NCBI GenBank assembly: GCA_943323935.2
Contig: CALPJR020000062.1
Span: 1 to 5,936, forward strand
Direction of reading: 5' to 3'
DNA: 5,936 nucleotides
From: Bifidobacterium breve
GTDB taxonomy: Bacteria > Bacteroidota > Bacteroidia > Chitinophagales > Chitinophagaceae
The notes below the pieces were generated by a model. It searched no databases and had not been told where the DNA came from. It worked only from the letters and a program-made list of their open reading frames with translations. The position numbers were made by a program, and so were the translations under genes. Positions 1 to 5,936 of this stretch are shown here, piece by piece (the first letter of the stretch is position 1; every line of letters starts with the position of its first letter).

Positions 1-351
1 TCCATTTTCATAATCATCTACACTACTCACACAAACCAATCCAGTTTGTGCACGACCATCCATGATTAATTGATAAATATAATAACATGGTTTTGATTCT
101 TTAAACAACACATCTCTTTGCATGAATGCATTTAAATTATCCAATGCAATATCATAGACTTGTTGACTATGGATGTCTACCGTTTCTGGTAAATCAATTT
201 CACTCTTGGTGATATGTAAAAAAGAATATGCGTTTCCAACAGCTTCCGCTTTTGCTTCTACGCTATTTAAAACATCATAAGGTTTACTTGCTACTTGCTT
301 CGCTAATTGTGGCTGAGGACGCAATGCTTCAAAGGGACTGATTTTTGCCAT
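1..351 (-). CDS. DUF1015 family protein, N-terminal part (runs off window)
   Basis: An open frame of 117 codons starts at the ATG at 351-349 and has no stop before the window edge, so only the N-terminus is present; the family is usually around 400 residues. The start MAKISPFEALRPQPQLAKQV, then SKPYDVLNS (22-30), an Ala/Glu-rich EAKAEAVGN (32-40), SFLHITKSEIDLPE (43-56) and YYIYQLIMDGRAQTGLVC (90-107) are the pattern I associate with DUF1015 (COG4198). The biochemical role is not established as far as I know. The gene follows serC on the same strand after an 88-bp gap. That placement next to serine-biosynthesis genes recurs in Bacteroidota and hints at a link to serine or phosphoserine metabolism, which is inference only. 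No signal peptide or membrane segment is seen, so it is probably cytoplasmic. No Shine-Dalgarno precedes the ATG. Family assignment is fairly sure; function is unknown. Confidence 0.85.
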   Translation of the reverse strand, partial: MAKISPFEALRPQPQLAKQVASKPYDVLNSVEAKAEAVGNAYSFLHITKSEIDLPETVDIHSQQVYDIALDNLNAFMQRDVLFKESKPCYYIYQLIMDGRAQTGLVCVSSVDDYENG

Positions 352-439
352 GAAGACAAATATCGTTCATTTTGTCGAATATAGCCTACTTGACGACCAT
401 TGATTCGTTAAAAAATAAAAAAAATTTACTAAAATATAT

Positions 440-1498
440 TTAAACAAAGGCTTTCATTAAGTCACAAAATGCGGCTACACTTGAGATAGGCATTGCATTG
501 TACATGCTTACTCTAATCCCACCCACTGTTCTATAACCTTTAACTCCAATCATCCCATTTTCCTTACACAAGTTTAAAAAAGCAGCTTCTTTTGTTTGAT
601 CTTTTAAAAAGAAAACTGCATTCATAATGCTTCTGTCTTCCTTTGCAATAGGACAATAAAATTGTTCAGAAGCATCTATTGTGTTGTATAATAAATTTGC
701 TTTGGCCGTATTTCTTTTTTCCATCTCTACCAATCCGCCTTCTTTTTCGATCCATCTTAATGTGAGCAAGCTTACATAAATCGAAAATACTGGTGGCGTA
801 TTTAGTAAAGAACCTGCTTCTATATGTTTTTGATAATCTAAAATTGCAGGGATTTGTCTATTCGTTTTTCCTAGCATCGATTTTTTAACAACGACCATTG
901 TCACACCTGCTGCACCCATATTTTTTTGCGCGCCTGCATAAATTAAATCGAACTGATCAAATGAAGTCCGTCTACAAAAAATATCCGAACTCATATCGCC
1001 CACTAATGGCACACCAAGCTGTGGGTAGCTATGCCATTGGGTTCCCTCCACGGTATTATTGGTCGTAATATGCAAATAACTGGTATTGGCAGGCAGTTCA
1101 AGGGCTTTATTGATATAGGTATGCTTGTCTGCAGTGGTATCTGATACCACTTTGACTGGTCCAAAAATTTGTGCTTCTTTCACTGCTTTATGTCCCCAAA
1201 CGCCGTTGTCACAAATTGCAGCTAATCCGTTTTCATCTAATAAATTCATGGGCACTTGCATGAACTGCATTGTCGCACCTCCTTGTAAAAATAACACTTC
1301 ATAATCGTCACCAATACCCATCAATCTTTTTACGATTTGTTTTGCTTCTTCTACAACCGCCACAAAATGCGTGGTTCTGTGTCCTATCTCTAAAATAGAT
1401 AAACCTGTTCCATTAAAATTATGAATGGCTGCTGCCGCATCATCCAGTACTTCTTTGGGTAAGATAGAAGGGCCTGAATTAAAATTATGTAATTGCAT
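440..1498 (-). CDS. serC: Phosphoserine aminotransferase (EC 2.6.1.52)
   Basis: Cytoplasmic PLP enzyme that transaminates 3-phosphohydroxypyruvate with glutamate to give O-phosphoserine (serine pathway step 2); in many bacteria it also acts in pyridoxal phosphate synthesis. The 352-residue length matches the family (about 360). Visible landmarks in order: N-terminal HNFNSGPSILP (4-14), GHR (39-41, substrate-phosphate arginine region), GGATMQF (73-79, cofactor-phosphate loop), TTNNTVEGTQW (145-155), GDMSSDI (167-173, with the Asp that contacts the pyridine nitrogen), YAGAQKN (187-193) with the Schiff-base Lys192, NTPPV (233-237), EDRSIMNAVF (287-296) and GYRTVGGIRVSMYNA (321-335). In E. coli SerC the last motif begins GHR, and that His is a substrate-site residue; here it is Tyr322. 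The start is chosen because it gives the family N-terminus; it lies 18 bp after the DUF502 stop, so the two genes are probably cotranscribed. No serA is adjacent within the window. Confidence 0.97.
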   Translation of the reverse strand: MQLHNFNSGPSILPKEVLDDAAAAIHNFNGTGLSILEIGHRTTHFVAVVEEAKQIVKRLMGIGDDYEVLFLQGGATMQFMQVPMNLLDENGLAAICDNGVWGHKAVKEAQIFGPVKVVSDTTADKHTYINKALELPANTSYLHITTNNTVEGTQWHSYPQLGVPLVGDMSSDIFCRRTSFDQFDLIYAGAQKNMGAAGVTMVVVKKSMLGKTNRQIPAILDYQKHIEAGSLLNTPPVFSIYVSLLTLRWIEKEGGLVEMEKRNTAKANLLYNTIDASEQFYCPIAKEDRSIMNAVFFLKDQTKEAAFLNLCKENGMIGVKGYRTVGGIRVSMYNAMPISSVAAFCDLMKAFV

Positions 1499-1516
1499 GA
1501 ACTATTATTTGAAAGA

Positions 1517-2173
1517 TTATTCGCCTTCAGTTTCATCCATTGTGGTGACACCTCCAGAAACCACGTACTTCATAGCTTCTGCGGCACCAAGGCCTTTTGG
1601 TAATTTTTTTATTCTTGTTGGTGCAACAATATAAGTGATGCCAGAAATTGCATAAGAATGCGGTACATAAACTGTAACAAAATTTTCTAATCCAAAATGC
1701 GCGCTATCATTTTGTGTGATGAAACCAATTCTCCAAACATCGGTCGCATCCACATTCACTAAAACAGGTTGATCAAATTTTTTCTTATTCCCTGCAAATG
1801 CTTCCAAGAAATCTTTAACAGAGGAATAAATAATTTTAATGCCAGGTGTTTTTTCTAGCACCTTATCAAAAACAGAAACCAATCTTTCTACAAAAAATAA
1901 TGAGGACAGCCATCCTACAACTAATACCAACGCCATTGCAACCAAAAAACCAAGGCCTGTTACTTTTGGTATTTGTCCGTTCACTGCAGCAAACTGAACG
2001 GGAAAAATGACATTTAATAAATTAGGTAAAAAATTATCCACCCAATTGAAAAGGCTTACTACCACCCATACCGTCACCCCTATGGGTGCCAATACCACCA
2101 CCCCTTGAAAGAATAATTGAGCCATGAAGCCCAAAATCTGTTTTCTGTTAAGTTTTTGCCTTAAACTGGGCAT
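1517..2173 (-). CDS. DUF502 family membrane protein
   Basis: A 218-residue protein with the DUF502 (COG2928, plant LIKE-COV related) layout. A basic N-terminus (RQKLNRK, 5-11) is followed by transmembrane helix 1 at about 16-41, a short extracytoplasmic loop with aromatic and proline residues (43-70), helix 2 at about 73-95, and a soluble C-terminal domain. Family-type motifs are PGIKIIYSSVKDF (110-122) and AMKYVVSGGV (200-209). The usually conserved vPttPnPtSG segment appears here as VYVPHSYAISG (168-178), a diverged form. The positive-inside rule puts both termini in the cytoplasm. Molecular function is unknown; plant relatives affect vascular patterning and vesicle trafficking, which does not transfer directly. 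It is the first gene of the leftward unit, with serC starting 18 bp later. The ATG lies just before the basic stretch and the leader is A/T-rich with no clear ribosome binding site. Family call good, role unknown. Confidence 0.88.
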   Translation of the reverse strand: MPSLRQKLNRKQILGFMAQLFFQGVVVLAPIGVTVWVVVSLFNWVDNFLPNLLNVIFPVQFAAVNGQIPKVTGLGFLVAMALVLVVGWLSSLFFVERLVSVFDKVLEKTPGIKIIYSSVKDFLEAFAGNKKKFDQPVLVNVDATDVWRIGFITQNDSAHFGLENFVTVYVPHSYAISGITYIVAPTRIKKLPKGLGAAEAMKYVVSGGVTTMDETEGE

Positions 2174-2189
2174 TTTATGCTGATTTAGT

Positions 2190-2239
2190 TACAAATTTCA
2201 CTCATTTAGACCATTTATCAATAATTAATACAAATTTCA
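2190..2239. repeat. Pair of 11-bp direct repeats in the divergent spacer
   Basis: TACAAATTTCA occurs at 2190-2200 and again at 2229-2239, 39 bp apart start to start, in the spacer upstream of the DUF502 gene. On the minus strand each copy contains GAAATTTG, one base off the Bacteroidota -7 element TAnnTTTG, so the pair could mark promoter material for the leftward genes or a regulator site. The repeat itself is plain in the sequence; any function is a guess, and the A/T-rich composition makes such repeats easier to get by chance. Confidence 0.4.
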
Positions 2240-2246
2240 TGCTCGG

Positions 2247-2279
2247 AAACTATGAAAACGTCTAAAGTTTTCATAGTTT
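2247..2279. promoter_or_regulatory. Perfect 13-bp inverted repeat, likely TetR operator
   Basis: AAACTATGAAAAC (2247-2259) and GTTTTCATAGTTT (2267-2279) are exact reverse complements separated by 7 bases (2260-2266), giving a 33-bp palindrome centred on 2263. It sits 20 bp upstream of the tetR-family start codon, in the spacer between divergent genes, which is where self-regulating TetR repressors normally bind. It also encloses the candidate -33 and -7 elements, so binding would block RNA polymerase. It is longer than the operator of a simple TetR dimer; QacR is a known family member that binds a similarly long (36-bp) site as a pair of dimers. No T-run follows it, so a terminator is unlikely. 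Confidence 0.75.
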
Positions 2280-2281
2280 TG
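2251..2281 (+). promoter_or_regulatory. Candidate Bacteroidota-type promoter for the efflux operon
   Basis: TAGTTTTG at 2274-2281 fits the Bacteroidota -7 consensus TAnnTTTG at every fixed position. TATG at 2251-2254, 19 bases upstream, is a one-mismatch version of the -33 TTTG element at acceptable spacing. Transcription would begin about 2286-2290, leaving a leader of roughly ten bases before the ATG at 2299. Both elements are inside the inverted repeat, which supports repression by operator occupancy. The -33 match is weak, so the promoter is a prediction from consensus only. Confidence 0.55.
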
Positions 2282-2293
2282 CGCCTTCAACTG

Positions 2294-2306
2294 AAACTAT
2301 GCAAAC
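2294..2306 (+). promoter_or_regulatory. Third operator half-site overlapping the tetR start codon
   Basis: AAACTATGCAAAC matches the left arm of the upstream palindrome at 12 of 13 bases (C in place of A at 2302) and contains the ATG start codon at 2299-2301. Together with the right arm (2267-2279) it makes a second inverted pair with a 14-base spacer centred near 2286, close to the predicted transcription start. This could be a second, weaker repressor site, or an RNA element that pairs with the right arm if transcription starts further upstream. The match is direct; the role is inferred. Confidence 0.5.
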
Positions 2307-2910
2307 AAAAATACTCTTAAAGGCAAGAGACTTAATGCTCCAGTCTGGTTTAAGACAGGTGACCATGGACGATTTAGCCCATCAATTGGGGATCAGCAAA
2401 AAGACCATTTATCAATATTATAAGGATAAAGATGATTTGGTGAAGGCTGTGGTGAACCTTGAATTAAAAGACCATGAACTTACTTGCAAAGACTGTAAAT
2501 CCAAAGCAGAAAATGCGATTCACGAAATGTTTTTGCTCATGGAGAATATGAAAGCAATGACGCAAACTATGAATCCAAATTCGATGATGGAATTGGAAAA
2601 ACATTTTTCATCTTCTTTTGACATGATCAAAAATCATAAGGATGAATTTTTGTTTTCTTTGATCAAACAAAATTTAATGAAGGGTATTGAGGAAGGATGT
2701 TATAGAAAAGACCTTGACATTGATATCATTTCAAAATTTCGATTAGAAACCGTATTTATTCCATTTAACCTTCACCTATTTCCTTTGAACAAATTCAATT
2801 CCATTGAAGTGCACACCCAATTGATGGAACACTTTGTGTATGGATTGATGACTGTCAAAGGACATGAATTAATGGATAAATATAAAAAATTACACAAACA
2901 AGCAATTTAA
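2299..2910 (+). CDS. TetR/AcrR-family transcriptional repressor of the efflux operon
   Basis: A 203-residue cytoplasmic DNA-binding protein, typical length for the family. The N-terminal helix-turn-helix is clear: ARDLMLQSGLRQVTMDDLA (9-27), then HQLGISKKTIYQYYKDKDDL (28-47), with the recognition-helix pattern (G-S-K-T-I-Y-Y) usual for TetR/AcrR proteins. The remaining ~150 residues are helical and poorly conserved, as expected for the ligand-binding and dimerisation domain; the ligand cannot be predicted. H59-x3-C63-x2-C66 follows the DNA-binding domain and a third Cys is at 134. The gene opens a rightward unit: the stop is 8 bp before the TolC-like gene, with a membrane-fusion gene and RND pump gene after it. 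Its promoter lies inside a palindrome that is probably its own operator, suggesting negative autoregulation with release by an exported compound. The ATG is chosen because it gives a standard-length N-terminus; no Shine-Dalgarno is visible. Confidence 0.93.
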   Translation: MQTKILLKARDLMLQSGLRQVTMDDLAHQLGISKKTIYQYYKDKDDLVKAVVNLELKDHELTCKDCKSKAENAIHEMFLLMENMKAMTQTMNPNSMMELEKHFSSSFDMIKNHKDEFLFSLIKQNLMKGIEEGCYRKDLDIDIISKFRLETVFIPFNLHLFPLNKFNSIEVHTQLMEHFVYGLMTVKGHELMDKYKKLHKQAI

Positions 2911-2918
2911 ATAGACAC

Positions 2919-4253
2919 ATGAAAAAAAACCTATTCCTAGTAACGCTATTTTTTGCTACTGCTGCTTTAGCTCAGGAACAAAAAAAGGTACATGCATTTT
3001 CACTAGTAGACGCAGTGAACTATGCACAAAAAAATAATGTACAAGTTAAAAATGCACTATTAGATATTGACATTCAAATTCAAACCAACAAAGAAATTGC
3101 TTCTGCAGCTTTACCTTCTATAGGTAGTAGCGTGGGTGGTACAGACTTTCTTACTATACCAACCTCTTTATTGCCTGGGCAAATTTTTGGTGGCGCCCCT
3201 GGAACCTTTATTCCTGTTCAGTTTGGTACAAAATTCAATGCCAATTACGGCGCAAATTTTAATCAAATATTATTTGATGGCCAGGTATTCATTGCTTTAC
3301 AAGCAAGGGCAACTTCATTAGATTGGAAAAGAAAGAATGCAGCCTTGACCGAAGAAAATATCAAAGCGAATATTTATAAAATCTACTATCAACTTTCTGC
3401 AAGTAAAACACAATTAAATATTTTAGACGCCAATATTGAACGTTTAGAAAAATTAGCAAAAGATGCAGCAGCAATGTATAAAAGTGGTTTTGCTGAAAAA
3501 TTAGATGTAGACAAAGTCAATGTACAGCTTAATAACTTACAAACAGAAAAACTGAAAGCAAACAATAGTGTAACTATCGGTTTTATGGGTTTAAAAATGT
3601 TAATGGGTATGCCTGTTAAAGACAGTTTAGTGTTAACAGATATCATTAATGAATCTAACTTAAGTACTGATGTACTTTACGAAGACAATTTTGAATATGG
3701 TATCCGTAAAGATTTTCAATATTTGACAACGGTTAAAAAATTAAGCGAATACAATATCAAGCGTTACCAATTGAGTTTTTTACCAACCATCACGATGAAT
3801 GGTGCCTATACTAAAAATGCACAAAGAACAAAGTTTGATTTTTTTGATAAAAACGGAAACTGGTTTGAAACTTCACTTATTGGATTAAATTTAAATTTTC
3901 CTTTATTCAACGGAGGTGCAAGGGTGGCTAAAATTAATAAAGCAAAGCTTGAATTACAACAAGTAGATAATCAAATGTCTGCTATGAAGAATAATATAGA
4001 CAACGAGTTAAGTCAGGCTAAATTAAATTATATGTCTTCTGTAGCCACAGTCAACTTTCAGAAAAAGAACATGCAATTAGCTGAAAACGTATATGGTCAA
4101 ACTAAAAAGAAATTCGAAGCAGGTGCAGGGTCTAATACCGAGATCTCTGCTGCACAGGCAGACCTAGTAACTGCACAAAATAATTTTATGAACGCCCTAT
4201 ATTCTGCCTTAATCGCTAAGGTGGATCTACTTAAAGCAAGCGGTAAACTATAA
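2919..4253 (+). CDS. TolC-family outer-membrane efflux channel
   Basis: A 444-residue outer-membrane factor that, as a trimer, would form the beta-barrel and periplasmic tunnel of a tripartite efflux pump. The N-terminus MKKNLFLVTLFFATAALA is a Sec signal peptide with a likely cut after Ala19-type site ALA|QEQ (about residue 18); there is no lipobox, so it is TolC-like rather than a lipidated OprM/NodT type. Two OEP repeats are visible. The first runs from FSLVDAVNYAQKNN (27-40) through QILFDGQVF (116-124) and the helical stretch to MYKSGFAEKLDVDKVNVQL (186-204). The second runs from LSFLPTITMNGAY (285-297) through GLNLNFPLFNGGARVAKI (322-339) to KKFEAGAGSNTEISAAQADL (398-417). These strand-helix pairs and the FP/LF-GG turn are family hallmarks. 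The gene lies 8 bp after the TetR gene and 37 bp before the membrane-fusion gene, so it is probably cotranscribed. The substrate is unknown. Confidence 0.95.
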   Translation: MKKNLFLVTLFFATAALAQEQKKVHAFSLVDAVNYAQKNNVQVKNALLDIDIQIQTNKEIASAALPSIGSSVGGTDFLTIPTSLLPGQIFGGAPGTFIPVQFGTKFNANYGANFNQILFDGQVFIALQARATSLDWKRKNAALTEENIKANIYKIYYQLSASKTQLNILDANIERLEKLAKDAAAMYKSGFAEKLDVDKVNVQLNNLQTEKLKANNSVTIGFMGLKMLMGMPVKDSLVLTDIINESNLSTDVLYEDNFEYGIRKDFQYLTTVKKLSEYNIKRYQLSFLPTITMNGAYTKNAQRTKFDFFDKNGNWFETSLIGLNLNFPLFNGGARVAKINKAKLELQQVDNQMSAMKNNIDNELSQAKLNYMSSVATVNFQKKNMQLAENVYGQTKKKFEAGAGSNTEISAAQADLVTAQNNFMNALYSALIAKVDLLKASGKL

Positions 4254-4290
4254 TTCAAACAAATACACAATCAATATTAAATTAGATACA

Positions 4291-5469
4291 ATGAAATCAT
4301 TCACAACTTATTTATCCATTGGCTTACTTGTTCTTGCATCTGCCTGTGGCGGTGGTGACAACACGATTGAAGCAAAACAAAAATCTTTAGCAAGCTTAAA
4401 AAAGCAAGCACTTGAATTGAATGCGCAAATAGTGGCATTAGAAAAAGAAGTAGAAAAAGCAGGTGGTGCTTCTGCCGCAAAAGCCATCTTAGTAGGTATA
4501 GATACCATCCAAACAGAAACCTTTACGCATTATATCGAACTACAAGGAAAAGTAGAATCTGAGAGTGTGTCTTATATAACCCCTCGTGCTGGTGGTGGTC
4601 AGGTGAGAGCGATCTATATTAAAAGAGGCGATAGGGTTAAAAGAGGTCAATTAATTTTACAATTAGACAATACCTTAATAAAGCAAAGTGCTGCCGCTGC
4701 TACACAAAATATTGAAACTTTAAAGTCTCAAGCAGCCTTAGCAAAATCGGTGTATGAAAAACAAAAAAACCTTTGGGAACAAAATATTGGTAGTGAAATT
4801 CAATTGATGACCGCTAAGACCAATGCAGATGCAATGGCGAGCCAATTAAAAGCTGCCATGGAACAACTTGGTATGGTAAAAGACCAATTGGCTTTTACAA
4901 GTATTTATAGCGACGTGGATGGTGTGGCTGAAGAAGTGAATGTGAAAGTAGGTGAATTGTTCATGGGTCCAGGTCAAATTAAAATAGTGAATACCACTAA
5001 ACTTAAACTGACTGCACAAGTGCCAGAAAATTATGCTGGTAAAGTAAAAGTGGGTACAGAATTGACTTTAACCTTCCCGGATATTCAAAAAACAATCAAC
5101 AATAAAGTAAATGTATTAGGCAATGTGATTGATCCTTTAAACAGAAGCTTTTATATAGAATCTAAATTGCCGGTGGACAATAACTTTAGACCAAATTTAT
5201 TGGCACAAGTTAAAATCAAAGACTACGAAAAGAAGGACGCAATTAGTATTCCAGTGAACTTATTGCAAAACGACGAGAAAGGTAAATTCGTTTATGTGGC
5301 TGTTATCGAAGGCGGTAAAATGTTTGCACGTAAGAAAATGGTTGCTACTGGTGAATTCTATGGTAACAATATCGAAGTGCTTAGCGGTTTAGCTGCTGGC
5401 GACATCTTGGTCTCAGAAGGATATCAGTCGATCTATGATGGTCAATTGATCACTACTAGCATTAAATAA
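4291..5469 (+). CDS. RND efflux membrane-fusion protein (periplasmic adaptor lipoprotein)
   Basis: A 392-residue HlyD/AcrA-type adaptor linking the inner-membrane pump to the TolC-like channel. The N-terminus has a hydrophobic stretch ending LASAC, a lipoprotein signal with Cys19 as the likely lipidated residue (Ala rather than Leu at -3). Cys is followed by GGGD, with no acidic surface-export signal, consistent with a periplasm-facing anchor. Next is a heptad-like Lys/Glu/Leu segment (27-56), probably a short coiled coil. The first half lipoyl motif is GGGQVRAIYIKRGDRVKRGQ (101-120). A long alpha-hairpin (about 128-200) is followed by the second half-motif, SDVDGVAEEVNVKVGE (207-222). A beta-barrel (about 238-310) and a C-terminal membrane-proximal domain (about 315-392, including ISIPVNLL and VLSGLAAGDILVSEG) complete the standard order. 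The pump gene starts 24 bp later. The transported compound cannot be inferred. The ATG gives a full signal sequence; the leader is A/T-rich. Confidence 0.95.
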   Translation: MKSFTTYLSIGLLVLASACGGGDNTIEAKQKSLASLKKQALELNAQIVALEKEVEKAGGASAAKAILVGIDTIQTETFTHYIELQGKVESESVSYITPRAGGGQVRAIYIKRGDRVKRGQLILQLDNTLIKQSAAAATQNIETLKSQAALAKSVYEKQKNLWEQNIGSEIQLMTAKTNADAMASQLKAAMEQLGMVKDQLAFTSIYSDVDGVAEEVNVKVGELFMGPGQIKIVNTTKLKLTAQVPENYAGKVKVGTELTLTFPDIQKTINNKVNVLGNVIDPLNRSFYIESKLPVDNNFRPNLLAQVKIKDYEKKDAISIPVNLLQNDEKGKFVYVAVIEGGKMFARKKMVATGEFYGNNIEVLSGLAAGDILVSEGYQSIYDGQLITTSIK

Positions 5470-5493
5470 TTCATAAAAGCACAATCGATCCAT

Positions 5494-5936
5494 ATGTCGA
5501 CACTTAATAAAATCAAAGAAAAGTTTAAAGAATTTAAACCAACTTCTTGGAGTATCACCAATAAAACATCCATCTATTTATTGATGTTGTTTATTAGTCT
5601 TGGTGGTATCTACCAATTCCTCACCCTTCCTAAAGAACAGTTTCCAGAGATTGTGATTCCTACGATGTACGTGCAAACGGTCTATGTAGGTAACTCTCCT
5701 AAGGATATTGAAAACTTAGTAACGCGTCCAATAGAAAAACAAATCAAGGCCATCACAGGTGTAAAGATCAGTAAATTCACTTCGGTGTCTCAACAAGATT
5801 TCTCTGCCATCACGGTAGAATTCAATACCAGTGTGAAGCCAGATATTGCATTACAAAAAGTAAAAGATGCGGTGGATAAGGCAAAGAATGACTTGCCAAA
5901 TGACTTGACACAGGAACCTCGTGTGATTGAAGTGAA
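5494..5936 (+). CDS. RND-family inner-membrane efflux transporter, N-terminal part
   Basis: The frame opens at the ATG at 5494, 24 bp after the membrane-fusion stop, and continues off the window after 147 codons; full-length RND pumps are about 1000-1200 residues. A basic cytoplasmic start MSTLNKIKEKFKEFKPTSW is followed by transmembrane helix 1 (about 24-44, ending QFLTLPKEQFPE). PKEQFPEIVIPTMYVQTVYV (46-65), then GNSPKDIENLVTRPIEKQIK (66-85) and ITGVKISKFTSVSQQDFSAI (87-106), are the first part of the porter domain and match the usual RND pattern (pump entry after TM1, PVE/PIE-type helix, GV..i.S.S). It would drive proton-coupled export in the tripartite complex with the two preceding gene products. 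It looks like a drug/hydrophobe exporter rather than a metal pump, but the key transmembrane residues lie outside the window, so this is not settled. Confidence 0.94.
   Translation, partial: MSTLNKIKEKFKEFKPTSWSITNKTSIYLLMLFISLGGIYQFLTLPKEQFPEIVIPTMYVQTVYVGNSPKDIENLVTRPIEKQIKAITGVKISKFTSVSQQDFSAITVEFNTSVKPDIALQKVKDAVDKAKNDLPNDLTQEPRVIEV

Noticed and set aside
376..425. Possible terminator or promoter in the 88-bp gap between serC and DUF1015
   Set aside because: The only inverted repeat (CGAAT 376-380 / ATTCG 403-407) has 5-bp arms and a 22-base loop, and in the direction of transcription the T-rich stretch comes before it, not after. A minus-strand TATATTCG is near the -7 consensus but lacks a -33 partner.
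1425..1634. Rightward open frame of 69 codons across the serC start and the DUF502 end
   Set aside because: It is antisense to two well-supported genes and has low-complexity Ala/Ser content from the reverse of a conserved coding region, with no recognisable domain.
2247..2279. The palindrome as an intrinsic terminator or insertion-element end
   Set aside because: The stem is A/T-rich with no following T-run, it lies at the upstream side of both divergent genes, and there is no transposase or target duplication nearby.
3136..3646. Short open frames on both strands inside the TolC-like gene (3136-3321 plus, 3389-3646 minus)
   Set aside because: They are fully contained in a convincing OEP-family gene and show no family motifs or own leader.
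4308..4508. Leftward open frame of 66 codons inside the membrane-fusion gene
   Set aside because: It is antisense to the signal peptide and coiled-coil region, whose reading frame is clearly the coding one.

Overview
The window looks like chromosomal DNA from a Bacteroidota member, plausibly the Chitinophagaceae/Sphingobacteriia side. The DNA is AT-rich. The start codons have A/T-rich leaders without clear Shine-Dalgarno sequences. One good match to the Bacteroidota -7 promoter element (TAnnTTTG) is present, and the protein families and gene order fit this phylum. Genus-level placement is not supported by what can be seen.

The left half (1-2173) is read leftward. In transcription order it holds a two-helix DUF502 membrane protein (2173-1517), then after 18 bp the serine-biosynthesis enzyme phosphoserine aminotransferase, serC (1498-440). 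After 88 bp comes the N-terminal 117 residues of a DUF1015 protein (351-1), which runs off the window. DUF1015 genes are often neighbours of serC/serA in Bacteroidota; here no serA lies between them. SerC is complete, with its PLP lysine, but a normally conserved His in the second substrate-phosphate loop is Tyr.

The right half (2299-5936) is read rightward. It is a textbook tripartite efflux operon: TetR-family repressor, TolC-like outer-membrane factor, lipoprotein-type membrane-fusion protein, and the N-terminus of an RND inner-membrane pump that continues beyond the window. Gaps are 8, 37 and 24 bp, so one transcript is likely. Inner-membrane pump, periplasmic adaptor and outer-membrane channel would together export a drug, bile-like compound, solvent or self-made metabolite. 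The substrate cannot be read from the sequence.

The most interesting non-coding signal is in the 125-bp divergent spacer. A perfect 13-bp inverted repeat (2247-2259 / 2267-2279) brackets a putative promoter. A third, 12/13-matching copy of the same half-site (2294-2306) overlaps the tetR start codon. This reads as an autoregulatory operator of the TetR protein, and the three copies could also form two mutually exclusive hairpins. I see no mobile elements, CRISPR arrays, RNA genes or convincing intrinsic terminators. Overall the genes are of known types; novelty is mainly in the control region.
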